From Phycisphaerales bacterium (GTDB lineage: Bacteria > Planctomycetota > Phycisphaerae > Phycisphaerales > UBA1924), in NCBI GenBank assembly GCA_020847175.1, contig JADLCM010000013.1, positions 1-54,291 of the forward strand: a stretch of DNA of 54,291 nt, read 5' to 3'. The notes beneath the pieces were generated by a model. That model ran no database searches. It had not been told where the DNA came from and was given only the letters and a program-made list of their open reading frames with translations. The translations under genes and the position numbers were made by a program. The stretch's first letter is position 1, and the number at the start of each line of letters is the position of its first letter. This document shows, in pieces, positions 37,798 to 46,014 of this stretch.

Positions 37798-38688
37798 TCA
37801 GGCGGTGCGGCGGCGGCGGCCGGCGACCACGAGTCCGCCCAGACCCAGGAAGGCCGCGGAGGCCGGGGCGGGCACGACCTCGAAGTTCCAGGAGTACACG
37901 GGCGCGCCGGTGAAGCCGATCGTCACGTTGTCCACGGCGCCGTCGTAGGTGTCCCAGCCGCTGCCGACGCCGAGGCTCAGGCCGTAGACCACGGAGGCGG
38001 CGCTGAAGGTCTTGCCGTTGGGCGAGGGGGTGAACCCGCCGGGGGACTGCCACACGCTGATGGGCTGCCAGTTGCCGGCGGTGTCGAAGTTGCCGATGCC
38101 GAAGGCGACCTGCCAGAGCTTGGCGCCGCCGCCTGCGTAGGAGAAGAGGTCGTCGGTGACCCACTGATCGGTGGGGATCACGCCGCCGTTGTAGGCGCGC
38201 TCGAAGACGAGGTAGCCGCGGTCGGTGGTCGTCCCTTCGATGCCGTCGCCGTCGATGTAGAGGCGGATGACGGCGTGCTGGGAGGCGGCGGAGGTTCCCT
38301 TCTTGTACCAGTCGTAACTGAGGGAGTTCATCGCGCCAAGTGTGCCGAGCCCGAAGGTGCCGGTCGCGGCCTGGTGGAAGTATTCGAGGTCGGCCTTGGA
38401 GCTCGCGCCCCCTGGGCCCTGGGTGGACTGCATGCGCGCGGAGCCGTTGCCCGAGCGGGGCAGGTTGTCGTGCACGCCGACGATGCCGTTGTTGCGGACG
38501 TTGTTGTAGAACCACCCGGAGGCGCCGATCGCTGCGCCGGGGGTGAGCGGGTTGGTGTTGCTGCCGCCCGCGTTGGTGAAGACGTCTCCGGGCGAGTTGT
38601 TATTGGAGTAGACGACCGATGCCTGCGCGGCGCCGCCGGAGGCGAGCAGGGCCAATGCCACAACCGAAGCCTGACGAATCAGAGTCAT
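37798..38688 (-). CDS. Secreted protein with PEP-CTERM-like C-terminus
   Basis: 296 residues. A signal peptide (MTLIRQASVVALALLASGG, then AAQA) leads into SVVYSNNNSPGDVF. The mature part is rich in Gly, Ser, Thr and aromatic residues: GYLVFERAYNGGVIPTDQW, WQVAFGIGNFDTAGNW, GWDTYDGAVDNVTIGF, the pattern of planctomycete secreted beta proteins. The C-terminus is VPAPASAAFLGLGGLVVAG followed by RRRR, matching PEP-CTERM-like (VPxPA, helix, Arg run) sorting signals handled by exosortase-like enzymes. AAGGAGAG precedes the ATG at 38686-38688. It is divergent from the MarR gene. Confidence 0.8.
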   Translation of the reverse strand: MTLIRQASVVALALLASGGAAQASVVYSNNNSPGDVFTNAGGSNTNPLTPGAAIGASGWFYNNVRNNGIVGVHDNLPRSGNGSARMQSTQGPGGASSKADLEYFHQAATGTFGLGTLGAMNSLSYDWYKKGTSAASQHAVIRLYIDGDGIEGTTTDRGYLVFERAYNGGVIPTDQWVTDDLFSYAGGGAKLWQVAFGIGNFDTAGNWQPISVWQSPGGFTPSPNGKTFSAASVVYGLSLGVGSGWDTYDGAVDNVTIGFTGAPVYSWNFEVVPAPASAAFLGLGGLVVAGRRRRTA

Positions 38689-38867
38689 GTTTCTCTCCTT
38701 GCCGACCTTCCGGCCGACGAATGCGTTCGAGGCCCGGCCCGCGCCGTGCCATCGGCCACCACCTGGCGACGGTGATGGAAGATTCACTGTACCTGCGGAC
38801 GCCGGGCTGTCTCGCGGCGCGCGGCAAAATGATTCGAAAACTGGGGGAATTTCTGTGCTCCGTGGAT

Positions 38868-38897
38868 TTGACGGTGATACTTTGGACTCCATACTAT
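38868..38897 (+). promoter_or_regulatory. MarR operator over a leaderless promoter
   Basis: TTGACG (38868-38873) then TACTAT (38892-38897) at 18 bases. The 21-base segment 38877-38897 is a near palindrome centred on TGGACTCCA (17 of 21 positions symmetric), covering the -10 box. The gene's ATG starts at 38905, 7 bases after the hexamer. Autorepression by the MarR protein is inferred. Confidence 0.55.
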
Positions 38898-38904
38898 CTG
38901 GTCG

Positions 38905-39666
38905 ATGCCGCGCCGGGACCCCATCCAGGACATCGTTGATCGAACCGGAGAGTCGGCGGGCTCCGACGCTGCCCGTGTTGTGGCGGGGTTGGCGAAGGTT
39001 GCGCTGGTCTTCCGGCACGCACAGTGGGCGGCCTCGGGGGAGCGCGGCCTGACGCCCACGCAGTCGCAGATTCTCGCGATCATCGCCGGGAGCCGCGAAC
39101 TGGTCGGGGTGAAGGCCGTGGCCCGGCACATGGCGATCACCGTGGGGACGGCGAGTGAAGCGGTGGGGGCGCTGGTGGACAAGGGCCTGGTGACGAAGCG
39201 GGCCGATCAGTCGGACGGGCGGGCGGTGGTGCTGACGCTGACCGCGCGGGGCACGCGAGAGGCGGCGCGGGCCGCGGCGTGGCCGTCCGCGATGGTGGAG
39301 GCGGCCGAGGCGATGCCCGAGGGCGAACGAGCGCTGCTGCTGCGGGGGCTCGTGGGCATGGTGCGGACGATGCAGGCGTGCGGGATGGTGCCGACGGCGC
39401 GGATGTGCGTCGAGTGCCGGTACTTCCGCCCCAACGAGCACCCGGGGAAGGCCAAGCCGCACCACTGCCGGTTCATCCGCGCACCGATCGGCGACGCGGA
39501 CTTGCGGCTGGACTGCGCGGACATGGAGCGTGCGGAGGAACCCGAACGCCTGTGGGAGGTGTTCGTCCGGGGCGCGCCGCTTGAACGTGAAACCCCGGGA
39601 CAAGGCGGCGCAGGGCGCGCCGGCCCCGGGAGGGTGATCCCTCGCCCCGAGGACGAGTCAGTTTGA
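38905..39666 (+). CDS. MarR-family regulator with Cys-rich C-terminal region
   Basis: 253 residues. The winged-helix part has GLTPTQSQILAIIAGS, VAITVGTASEAVGALVDKG (recognition helix, in my reading from HMAITVGTASEA) and GLVTKRADQSDGRAVVLTLT, the MarR wing. A further about 100 residues carry CVECRYF, HHCRF and LDCAD, a His/Cys pattern that could bind Zn or act as a redox switch. The downstream thioredoxin-like gene starts 13 bases after the stop, so oxidative control is plausible. There is no ribosome binding site; the ATG sits 7 bases after a -10 box and next to a palindromic operator. Confidence 0.8.
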   Translation: MPRRDPIQDIVDRTGESAGSDAARVVAGLAKVALVFRHAQWAASGERGLTPTQSQILAIIAGSRELVGVKAVARHMAITVGTASEAVGALVDKGLVTKRADQSDGRAVVLTLTARGTREAARAAAWPSAMVEAAEAMPEGERALLLRGLVGMVRTMQACGMVPTARMCVECRYFRPNEHPGKAKPHHCRFIRAPIGDADLRLDCADMERAEEPERLWEVFVRGAPLERETPGQGGAGRAGPGRVIPRPEDESV

Positions 39667-39679
39667 AAGGAGCATGTTC

Positions 39680-39919
39680 ATGAGCACGAAGGCCACGTTC
39701 TATCACGCCGGGTGCCCGGTCTGCGTCGCGGCCGAGCGCACCGTCGCGGAGGCGCTGGATCGGTCGAGGTACAGCGTCGAGGTTGTCCATCTCGGGCAGC
39801 AGAAGGGGCGCATCGCCGAGGCGGAGCGGGCGGGGGTCAAGTCGGTGCCGGCGCTGGTGATCGGCGGGCAGCCGTTCCACATCAATCACGGCGCGGACCT
39901 GTCGGCCTTGAAGAAGTAG
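39680..39919 (+). CDS. Thioredoxin/glutaredoxin-like small protein
   Basis: 79 residues. The start of the fold is KATFYHAGCPVCVAAERTV with the CPVC redox motif, then VEVVHLG, and VKSVPALVIGGQPFHINHG, where the VP supplies the cis-Pro. It should reduce or sense disulfides in the cytoplasm. The ATG at 39680 is 7 bases after AAAGGAG; another ATG at 39674 is only 1 base after it and was rejected. It is probably cotranscribed with the MarR gene. Confidence 0.85.
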   Translation: MSTKATFYHAGCPVCVAAERTVAEALDRSRYSVEVVHLGQQKGRIAEAERAGVKSVPALVIGGQPFHINHGADLSALKK

Positions 39920-40002
39920 GTCGGCGGGCGCCCCGCGCACCCGTGCATGACGCTCGCGGCCCGGAGGCTGGTGTCGCCGGGGACGAGCGCGGCCGCAGCG
40001 CC

Positions 40003-40728
40003 TCAGCCGTGGCCGTTCTCCTCGGCGGCATCGGATGCGGTTTCGATGCGCCACGCGGCCGACTCGACACGAGGGTCGGCCGCGAGTGCATGAGCGATGG
40101 CTTCAATGGCGTCCGCGTCGGAGGCGCGGCCGGCTACTTCTGCCGTGATCGTGCAGCGTGAGGCGTCGGGAGGGGTTCGATCTCGGGTGCGATGGATGCC
40201 GCGCACCGTGAGCGATGGGAGTTCGAGCCGCGCGAGGAGCATGTTGCGCACGTTGTCGCCAGGCCCGGAGCATGTGATGGTGAGCAGGAAGGTGGCCCGA
40301 GCATTGGCGGGGGCGTGGTGCTTCCGGTCGATGCGCTGAACCAGGGGGCGGACGAAGGTATTGGTGAGCAAGATGATGGCGGTGCACACCCCTGCGGCAG
40401 CGAGCTGGCCCCACCCCGCGAGCGAGCCCACCGCCGCGGAGCACCAGACGGTGGCGGCGGTGTCGAGGCCCTTGATCGTGGCGCCGTCCTTGAAGATGAC
40501 GCCCGCGCCGAGGAAGCCGACGCCGGAGACGACGGCGGCGGCGACTCGGCTCTCGCTGTTCTCGGTGGGGACGAAGGCGCCGATGGTGACGAACGCCGCG
40601 GAGCCGAGGGCGACAAGGACGTTGGTCCGCAGACCGGCACGACGCTGGTGGACCTGCCGCTCGAAGCCGATGGCGGCGCCCAGAACTGTGGCGACGGCCA
40701 TGTTGAGGGTAAAGTCCCGGATGTCCAC
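40003..40728 (-). CDS. MgtC/SapB-family membrane protein
   Basis: 241 residues from the GTG at 40726-40728, led by AAGGAT. The MgtC core is here: LGAAIGFERQVHQRRAGLRT, the conserved block after the first helix, then NVLVALGSAAFVTIGAFVP, GVGFLGAGVIFKDGATIKGLDTAATVW (split in my reading) and AAVGSLAGWGQLAAAGVCTA. The C-terminal about 90 residues form an ACT-like soluble domain with TCSGPGDNVRNMLLARLELP. The family aids Mg2+ homeostasis or phosphate and virulence regulation. It is convergent with the thioredoxin-like gene. Confidence 0.9.
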   Translation of the reverse strand: MDIRDFTLNMAVATVLGAAIGFERQVHQRRAGLRTNVLVALGSAAFVTIGAFVPTENSESRVAAAVVSGVGFLGAGVIFKDGATIKGLDTAATVWCSAAVGSLAGWGQLAAAGVCTAIILLTNTFVRPLVQRIDRKHHAPANARATFLLTITCSGPGDNVRNMLLARLELPSLTVRGIHRTRDRTPPDASRCTITAEVAGRASDADAIEAIAHALAADPRVESAAWRIETASDAAEENGHG

Positions 40729-41172
40729 GGCTGGCGATCCTTCAGGTGCGCTGCGCAGCGTATCCGAGCGGCGCCCGCGCTGCGGGGCGATCGGGGTGGG
40801 GCGAGACCGCCACATTGCGGAGTGCGTGCGGGGGCGTGTATGATGGCTCGCAGGGAGCACGTTCTCGCAAGACTCGGAACAGGCAGACTGTTGAACGGTA
40901 CATCGACGCTTTTCGGCGCACGGATCACGCCGCGATTCTGGCACGGGCCGCGCGTGAGGTGGCACGGCGAACCAGCCGGTGTCGGATGAGCCGCACCAGA
41001 TCAGCGCAAGCAACCTGCCCAAACTCACATCCGGTCCCGGGCCCTGCTTTTTCGGACGATGCGAGTGCCCTTGGGAACGTTTTGGAGTTGTGTGGACTCG
41101 CTCACACGGTATCCTGACGACACTGGCGCCGGATGCTCGGCGCGCGCTGATGAAGTGGAGAAGGAGACTTCC
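40729..41172. other. Intergenic region holding a gene remnant
   Basis: About 440 bases between the divergent mgtC-like gene and the repeat protein. It contains a SnoaL-like fragment (40884-40943), and near 41088-41115 a weak promoter (TTGTGT, 16 bases, TATCCT) overlapping GTGTG/CACAC arms. AAGGAG lies just before 41173. I see no other gene. Confidence 0.45.
40884..40943 (+). pseudogene. SnoaL/NTF2-like gene fragment
   Basis: Twenty codons read QTVERYIDAFRRTDHAAILA, the first helix of SnoaL-like NTF2-fold proteins (VERYIDAF..TDHAAIL). Beyond it the frame turns into unrelated Arg-rich text, so the rest of the gene is lost or frame-shifted. Confidence 0.45.
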
Positions 41173-44100
41173 ATGTCGCGTCTGTCCAAGGTTCTCGTCG
41201 TCTGCGGCGGGTGCGCATCGCTCGCCCAGGCTCAGGTCATCGATTGGGCCGCCGCCGTCAGCGGCAACTGGAGCAACATTGCCAACTGGAGCCCGATGGA
41301 TGTCCCCAACACCGCCGCCGAGACCGCGCGGTTCCAGATCAACGGGACGTACACCGCGACCGTGGACGGAACGTTCAGCATTGGGTCGCTCCAACAGACG
41401 ATCTCCAACGTCACGATCAGCATCCCGGGCGGGGCGAACCTGTTCGTGAACGGCCCCACGTACAACAATCGCGGTCTGGTGGTCATCAACCCCGCCAACG
41501 TCGGCGCGGAGACCCGCGTGCGCTTCGACGCCAACACGACCATTACCGGCAATGGCACAACGCGCCTCGCGGGGATCGTCAACCGATCCATCGTCGATAG
41601 TCTCGCCGGGGTCACGACCGTCACCAACGGCCCCAACCACACCTTCGACGGATTCGGCCAGTTCCGCTCTGTGCTCACCAACAACGGCACCGTCGACGCA
41701 AACAGCAGCGGAAACGTGCTCTCGCTCCTGTCCAACGGCAAGACCAACAACGCCCTCTTCCGCGCCTCAGCCGGGGGCGTGCTCAGCATCGACTCGATCG
41801 GCATCGCCCAGGGAGCTGCGGGCTTCATTCGCAGCGACGGCGGCACCGTCCAGTTCACGGGCACCGGCTCGGTGACCGGAGGCACGGTTGAGGGTGTCCT
41901 TCCATCAGTCGTGACGATGGCGGGCACGACAACCTTCACCGACGTGACGACCGCGGGACGCGTCAATGTCAACGGGGGGGACAGTATCCGCGTCTCCGGC
42001 GCTGGGCTGACGAACATCGGAGAGATCCACATCAACCCAAGCAACGTCGGCGTGGAGACCCGCGTGCGATTCGACGCACCGGGCGCGCTCGCCGGCGCCG
42101 GCTCGGTCGTTCTCGACGGCATCGCGAATCGCGCCATCCTTGAGAGCATCGACGCGAACGCCGTCATCACCGTGGGGGCATCTCAGACCGTGCGCGGCAT
42201 GGGCCAGGTTCGCGCCGCCCTGGTCAACAACGGCCTGGTGAGCGCCGACAACGTCGACAGTCCGCTTGATCTCCTGGTCCTCCCCAAGACCAACAACAGC
42301 CTGATGCGGGCTGTCGGCGGCGCGGTGCTCGACATCCGCGTGCCCGTGGCCCAGAGCATCGGCGGTTCGATTCTCGCGGACGCCGGGACCGTGCGCCTCC
42401 ATTCGGGCGCTTCCATCGCCGGCGGAGAACTCGATACGGCCAACGCCGGGCTCGTGCAGGTCGCCAACAGCATGATTCCCTTCTCCGGCGTGCGGAACGA
42501 AGGCATGGTCGATGTGAACGGCGGGACCGGCATCGCCGCCTCAAGCACGCTGGAGAACAACGGCCTCATCACCATCAATCCCGGCAACGTGGGCGCCGAG
42601 ACGCGCCTTCGATTCGACGATTCCAGTTCGCTCTCAGGCACCGGCCTTGTCGTCATGAACGGGCTGGAGAATCGTGCCATCCTGGAGACTGCCGCGGGCG
42701 CGGTAATGACGATCGGGTCTGCACAGACCGTGGAGGGCCAGGGGCAGGTCCGGGCTGAACTCATCAACAACGGTGAGATCGTCGCCAACCTCGACATGCT
42801 CCGCCTTCGCCTCGTGAGCACCAACAAGACCAACAATGCCCTGATGCGGGCCGAGAACAACGCCCGGCTCACCTTGAGCGGCATCGGGGTCTCGCAGGGG
42901 CCTGCGGGAGTCATCGAGGCCGCCGATGCCGTCGTGGAGCTCGAATCCGCGAGCATCACGAACGGCACGCTGCGCTCGGTCGGCACCGGCGTGGTCAACT
43001 CAACCAACGGTTCGAACACGCTTCGCGACGTCTCGTTCTCTGGCGTGATGAATGTGCAGGGCGGCACCGGTGTCCTCATCACGGGCACAGGGCTCGTCAA
43101 CACCGGCCTGATCACGATCAACCCCACGGATGCGGGCGTGGAAACGCGGATCCGTTTCGATGAATCGGGGGCGCTCTCCGGCGCCGGCGAGGTTCGGCTG
43201 ACTGCGTTCAACAACCGCGCCATTCTCGAAACCAATACCGGGGTCACGCTCACGAACTCGGCCCCGCACCTCATCAGCGGGCGCGGCGAGTTGCGGGCCG
43301 CGCTCATCAACAACTCCACGGTGCGGGCGAACCTCCCGGCCTCCTCCCTCAACCTCATCCAGAATCCCAAGACCAACAACAGCGTTTTCGAAGTCACCGA
43401 TGGCGGTCAGATGAGCATCTCGGGCATTGCGGTCACCCAGGGGCCGGGGGGGGTGATCCGCAACCTCAACGGCAGCCTCTCGATCTCGAGCTCGTCGGTG
43501 ACGGGGGGCGACGTGATCGCTGCGGCCGGTTTCGTCGTCGTGCATGGCGGCACCAACACGTTGACCGACGTCGACACGGGCGGGACTCACAACGTGAACG
43601 GCGGATCGAGCCTCGTGCTGAACTCGTCGCTGACCAATGACGGCCTGATCTCGATCAACCCCACCAATGCGGGCGTGGAGACCAGGCTTCGCGTGGATAC
43701 CGCCACTTCGATTGACGGCACCGGCGAGATTCGCCTCTCCGGGAGCGCCAACCGCTCGATCCTGGAGTGCGTTGCTCCCGCCACCCTCGGCCCCGGGCAG
43801 ACGCTCACCGGCATCGGGCAGACGCGCGGCAGTTACTCCGTCTCCGGGACCATCGCACCGGGGTTCTCCGCCGGCTCCATCGATGTCATCAACGGCACGG
43901 TGTCCCTCACCGAAACCGCGGCCCTGGAGATCGAAATCGGCGGCACATCGTCCGCGCTCTTCGACAACTGCACCGGCAACGCGACCTGGAACCTCAACGG
44001 AGCCCTCGAAGTCTCGCAGATCAACGGCTTTGTCCCCGCCCTCGGCCAGCGCTACGTCATCATCACAGCCTCCGCAGTCGCCGGCACGTTCGATACGCTC

Positions 44101-44412
44101 ATTGCCCCGGACCTCGGCGGCATCGAGTGGAAAGTGGTGTACTTCCCGAACAAGGTCGAGCTCCAGGTACGCTGCAAGGCCGACCTCTCAGGCTCTTCTG
44201 ATCCGAACGATCCCAGCTACGGCATCCCGGACGGCGTGACGGACGCCAGCGACTTTTTCTACTACCTCGACCTGTTCGTCAGTTCCGATAGCCGCGCCGA
44301 CCTCACGACCTCCAGCGATCCCAACGATCCCTCGTACGGCATCAAGGACGGCATCATCGACGCATCCGACTTCTTCTTCTTCCTTGACCTTTTCACCGGC
44401 GCCTGCGGCTGA
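41173..44412 (+). CDS. Secreted repeat protein with GC-type dockerin-like tail
   Basis: 1079 residues. A signal peptide (MSRLSKVLVVCGGCASLAQA, then Q) is led by AAGGAG. From about residue 40 to 900 come five tandem repeats of about 181 residues, each with a core like LITINPGNVGAETRLRFD (atcaac-type codons at 41485, 42031, 42574, 43117 and 43654; spacing 546, 543, 543 and 537 bases) and a second block like SLNLIQNPKTNNSVF. These look like beta-helix or autotransporter-like repeats. The C-terminus has two copies of a DLSGSSDPNDPSYGIPDG-type element with DASDFFYYLDLF and DASDFFFFLDLF, ending in ACG: the paired module shared with the next two genes. The ligand and surface partner are unknown. Confidence 0.85.
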   Translation: MSRLSKVLVVCGGCASLAQAQVIDWAAAVSGNWSNIANWSPMDVPNTAAETARFQINGTYTATVDGTFSIGSLQQTISNVTISIPGGANLFVNGPTYNNRGLVVINPANVGAETRVRFDANTTITGNGTTRLAGIVNRSIVDSLAGVTTVTNGPNHTFDGFGQFRSVLTNNGTVDANSSGNVLSLLSNGKTNNALFRASAGGVLSIDSIGIAQGAAGFIRSDGGTVQFTGTGSVTGGTVEGVLPSVVTMAGTTTFTDVTTAGRVNVNGGDSIRVSGAGLTNIGEIHINPSNVGVETRVRFDAPGALAGAGSVVLDGIANRAILESIDANAVITVGASQTVRGMGQVRAALVNNGLVSADNVDSPLDLLVLPKTNNSLMRAVGGAVLDIRVPVAQSIGGSILADAGTVRLHSGASIAGGELDTANAGLVQVANSMIPFSGVRNEGMVDVNGGTGIAASSTLENNGLITINPGNVGAETRLRFDDSSSLSGTGLVVMNGLENRAILETAAGAVMTIGSAQTVEGQGQVRAELINNGEIVANLDMLRLRLVSTNKTNNALMRAENNARLTLSGIGVSQGPAGVIEAADAVVELESASITNGTLRSVGTGVVNSTNGSNTLRDVSFSGVMNVQGGTGVLITGTGLVNTGLITINPTDAGVETRIRFDESGALSGAGEVRLTAFNNRAILETNTGVTLTNSAPHLISGRGELRAALINNSTVRANLPASSLNLIQNPKTNNSVFEVTDGGQMSISGIAVTQGPGGVIRNLNGSLSISSSSVTGGDVIAAAGFVVVHGGTNTLTDVDTGGTHNVNGGSSLVLNSSLTNDGLISINPTNAGVETRLRVDTATSIDGTGEIRLSGSANRSILECVAPATLGPGQTLTGIGQTRGSYSVSGTIAPGFSAGSIDVINGTVSLTETAALEIEIGGTSSALFDNCTGNATWNLNGALEVSQINGFVPALGQRYVIITASAVAGTFDTLIAPDLGGIEWKVVYFPNKVELQVRCKADLSGSSDPNDPSYGIPDGVTDASDFFYYLDLFVSSDSRADLTTSSDPNDPSYGIKDGIIDASDFFFFLDLFTGACG

Positions 44413-44445
44413 GTCGTTCTCCCTGCGGACTTGACTTCCCCAACC

Positions 44446-44480
44446 AAGGGCGGCCCGGCGCACGGGTCGCCCTTTCTCTT
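44446..44480 (+). terminator. Terminator after the repeat protein
   Basis: AAGGGCG and CGCCCTT pair, with inner CCC/GGG pairs and one mismatch, followed by a T-rich TCTCTT. Weak to medium strength; it overlaps the next promoter. Confidence 0.5.
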
Positions 44481-44507
44481 GGGATTCCCGCCGCCGTGCG
44501 GTACACT
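44479..44507 (+). promoter_or_regulatory. Promoter of the Cys-rich dockerin protein
   Basis: TTGGGA (44479-44484), 17 bases, TACACT (44502-44507). The start at about 44514 gives a 24-base leader with GGAG before the ATG at 44538. Confidence 0.5.
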
Positions 44508-44537
44508 GAACTTGCCCCCTCCCGGAGACTCGCGCAC

Positions 44538-45917
44538 ATGCGTACAGATGCCAGGATTCGGCTCTCAATCGGGTCGCTCGTTGCTCTGGCGGGCATGGCA
44601 GGGGCCCAAACTGCCCAGTTTGACGTGCAAAACCCTCCCGCCCGTTCCGCGCTCGAGCAACTCGTTCACCTTCCGACGCTCGGACGCCTGCACGTGACCA
44701 CGGGCGGGCGGATCATCGAGAACTCGCCTCCCCTGCGCCCCCAGGACGACTGCTCGGGGCTCTCAAGCCATACCGACGCGAACTTCGCCGGCGGGTCGTT
44801 CGTTGTGCAGGCGGGGTTCGCCGAACACGAGGTCGCGGCCGTTACCTACACGCTCCCGGCGACCCACTTCCCGATCAAAGTGGATGTCATGGAGTTCATC
44901 CTGGCGACCTCAAACGCTGCCCAACTCACCGTGACGGAGTGGTCCGTGCTGGTGTGGGACGGTGAGCCGGGGACCGGCATCCTGGTTGCCGAGTATTCTT
45001 CGGACGACATCATTCTGCCGCACGCACGGGTCGGTCCGGGCACCGCGGGCGTCAACATCCAGGTCTCTGTCGACCCCAACGACCCAGAGCAGATCTTCAT
45101 CTACAACGACTCAGCAACCGACAAGTTCAGCATCGGCTTCCGCATCGACAACCACAACTCCCAGACCCAGAACCCCTGCGTGACGGCCCCGCCCACCTCG
45201 CTGAACGCGTTTCCGTGCACCGATGTCAGCGGGCTCGCGCAGGCGAGCTCGAACTGGCTTGACGGGCTCGACTGCGGTCCCTTCGGATGCCCCCCGAACG
45301 GGGGCTGGGCCCGTTTCAGCCAGCTCAACGTGTTCTGCCGCCCGTCCGGAGACTGGGTGATGCGGGCCTCCTGGAGCCGCGTCGACTGCATCCCCGGCGT
45401 CGGGGCGTGCTGCAAGCCCGACGGCACCTGCGAGGTGATGGCCGTGGGGGCGTGCGACGCGATCGGGGGCATTTACCAGGGTGATGGCGCGCGTTGCGGC
45501 GATGTCACCTGCCCGGAGCCCACCGGCGCGTGCTGCATGCCGAACGGCTCGTGCGTCCCGGGCGTGACGCCGTCAGTCTGTGCGCTCTTCGGCGGCACCT
45601 TCGCGGGCGGGGGCACGACATGCGCCGACGGCAACATGAACGGCACCGCCGACGCCTGCGAAGCGCCGATCAACTGCCCGGCTGACCTCAGCGGCAGCAG
45701 CGACCCCAACGACCCCGCCTACGGCGTGCCTGACAACGCCGTGGACTCCGCAGATTTCTTCTACTTCCTCGACCAGTTCGTTGCCGCGAACACGGCCATC
45801 GCCGATCTGACCGGGTCGAGCGATCCGAACGACCCGGCGTACGGCATCCCGGATGGGTCGGTCGACGCGAGCGACTTCTTCTTCTTCCTCGATGTATTCG
45901 TTCTCGGCTGCGGCTGA
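44538..45917 (+). CDS. Secreted Cys-rich protein with GC-type dockerin-like tail
   Basis: 459 residues. The ATG at 44538 has a GGAG site and gives a signal peptide (MRTDARIRLSIGSLVALAGM, then AGAQ); longer frames upstream lack one. A beta-rich region with ATHFPIKVDVMEFIL and SIGFRIDNHNSQ is followed by a Cys-rich part: GACCKPDGTCEVMAVGACD and GACCMPNGSCVPGVTPSVC, paired Cys modules of a kind common in planctomycete secreted proteins. The last 90 residues hold DLSGSSDPNDPAYGVPDN with SADFFYFLDQF and DLTGSSDPNDPAYGIPDG with DASDFFFFLDVF, ending GCG. Function unknown; position between two similar genes suggests shared sorting. Confidence 0.8.
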   Translation: MRTDARIRLSIGSLVALAGMAGAQTAQFDVQNPPARSALEQLVHLPTLGRLHVTTGGRIIENSPPLRPQDDCSGLSSHTDANFAGGSFVVQAGFAEHEVAAVTYTLPATHFPIKVDVMEFILATSNAAQLTVTEWSVLVWDGEPGTGILVAEYSSDDIILPHARVGPGTAGVNIQVSVDPNDPEQIFIYNDSATDKFSIGFRIDNHNSQTQNPCVTAPPTSLNAFPCTDVSGLAQASSNWLDGLDCGPFGCPPNGGWARFSQLNVFCRPSGDWVMRASWSRVDCIPGVGACCKPDGTCEVMAVGACDAIGGIYQGDGARCGDVTCPEPTGACCMPNGSCVPGVTPSVCALFGGTFAGGGTTCADGNMNGTADACEAPINCPADLSGSSDPNDPAYGVPDNAVDSADFFYFLDQFVAANTAIADLTGSSDPNDPAYGIPDGSVDASDFFFFLDVFVLGCG

Positions 45918-46014
45918 ACACGCTCGATCCTGTTGTGCCGACCGGGACTCGCCGGTACGCTGCATCGTGCGCAGCGCCGGGATCTCTGCCGCGCCGCGCA
46001 CTGGGGGAATCTCT

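Noticed and set aside
40003..41640. Extension of the MgtC-like gene to 41640.
   Set aside because: It would cover the remnant gap and the signal peptide region of the repeat protein; the GTG at 40728 has an AAGGAT site and gives the normal MgtC length.
42183..43397. A 404-codon antisense frame in the repeat protein, and similar ones on either side.
   Set aside because: The repeats create open antisense frames at the same interval; the plus frame has a signal peptide, AAGGAG and a known tail.
41173..44412. The regular spacing of about 543 bases looked at first like a large tandem DNA repeat or CRISPR-like array.
   Set aside because: The units are coding, diverged and three codons variable in length; no short repeat-spacer pattern is present. 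I see no CRISPR array in the window.
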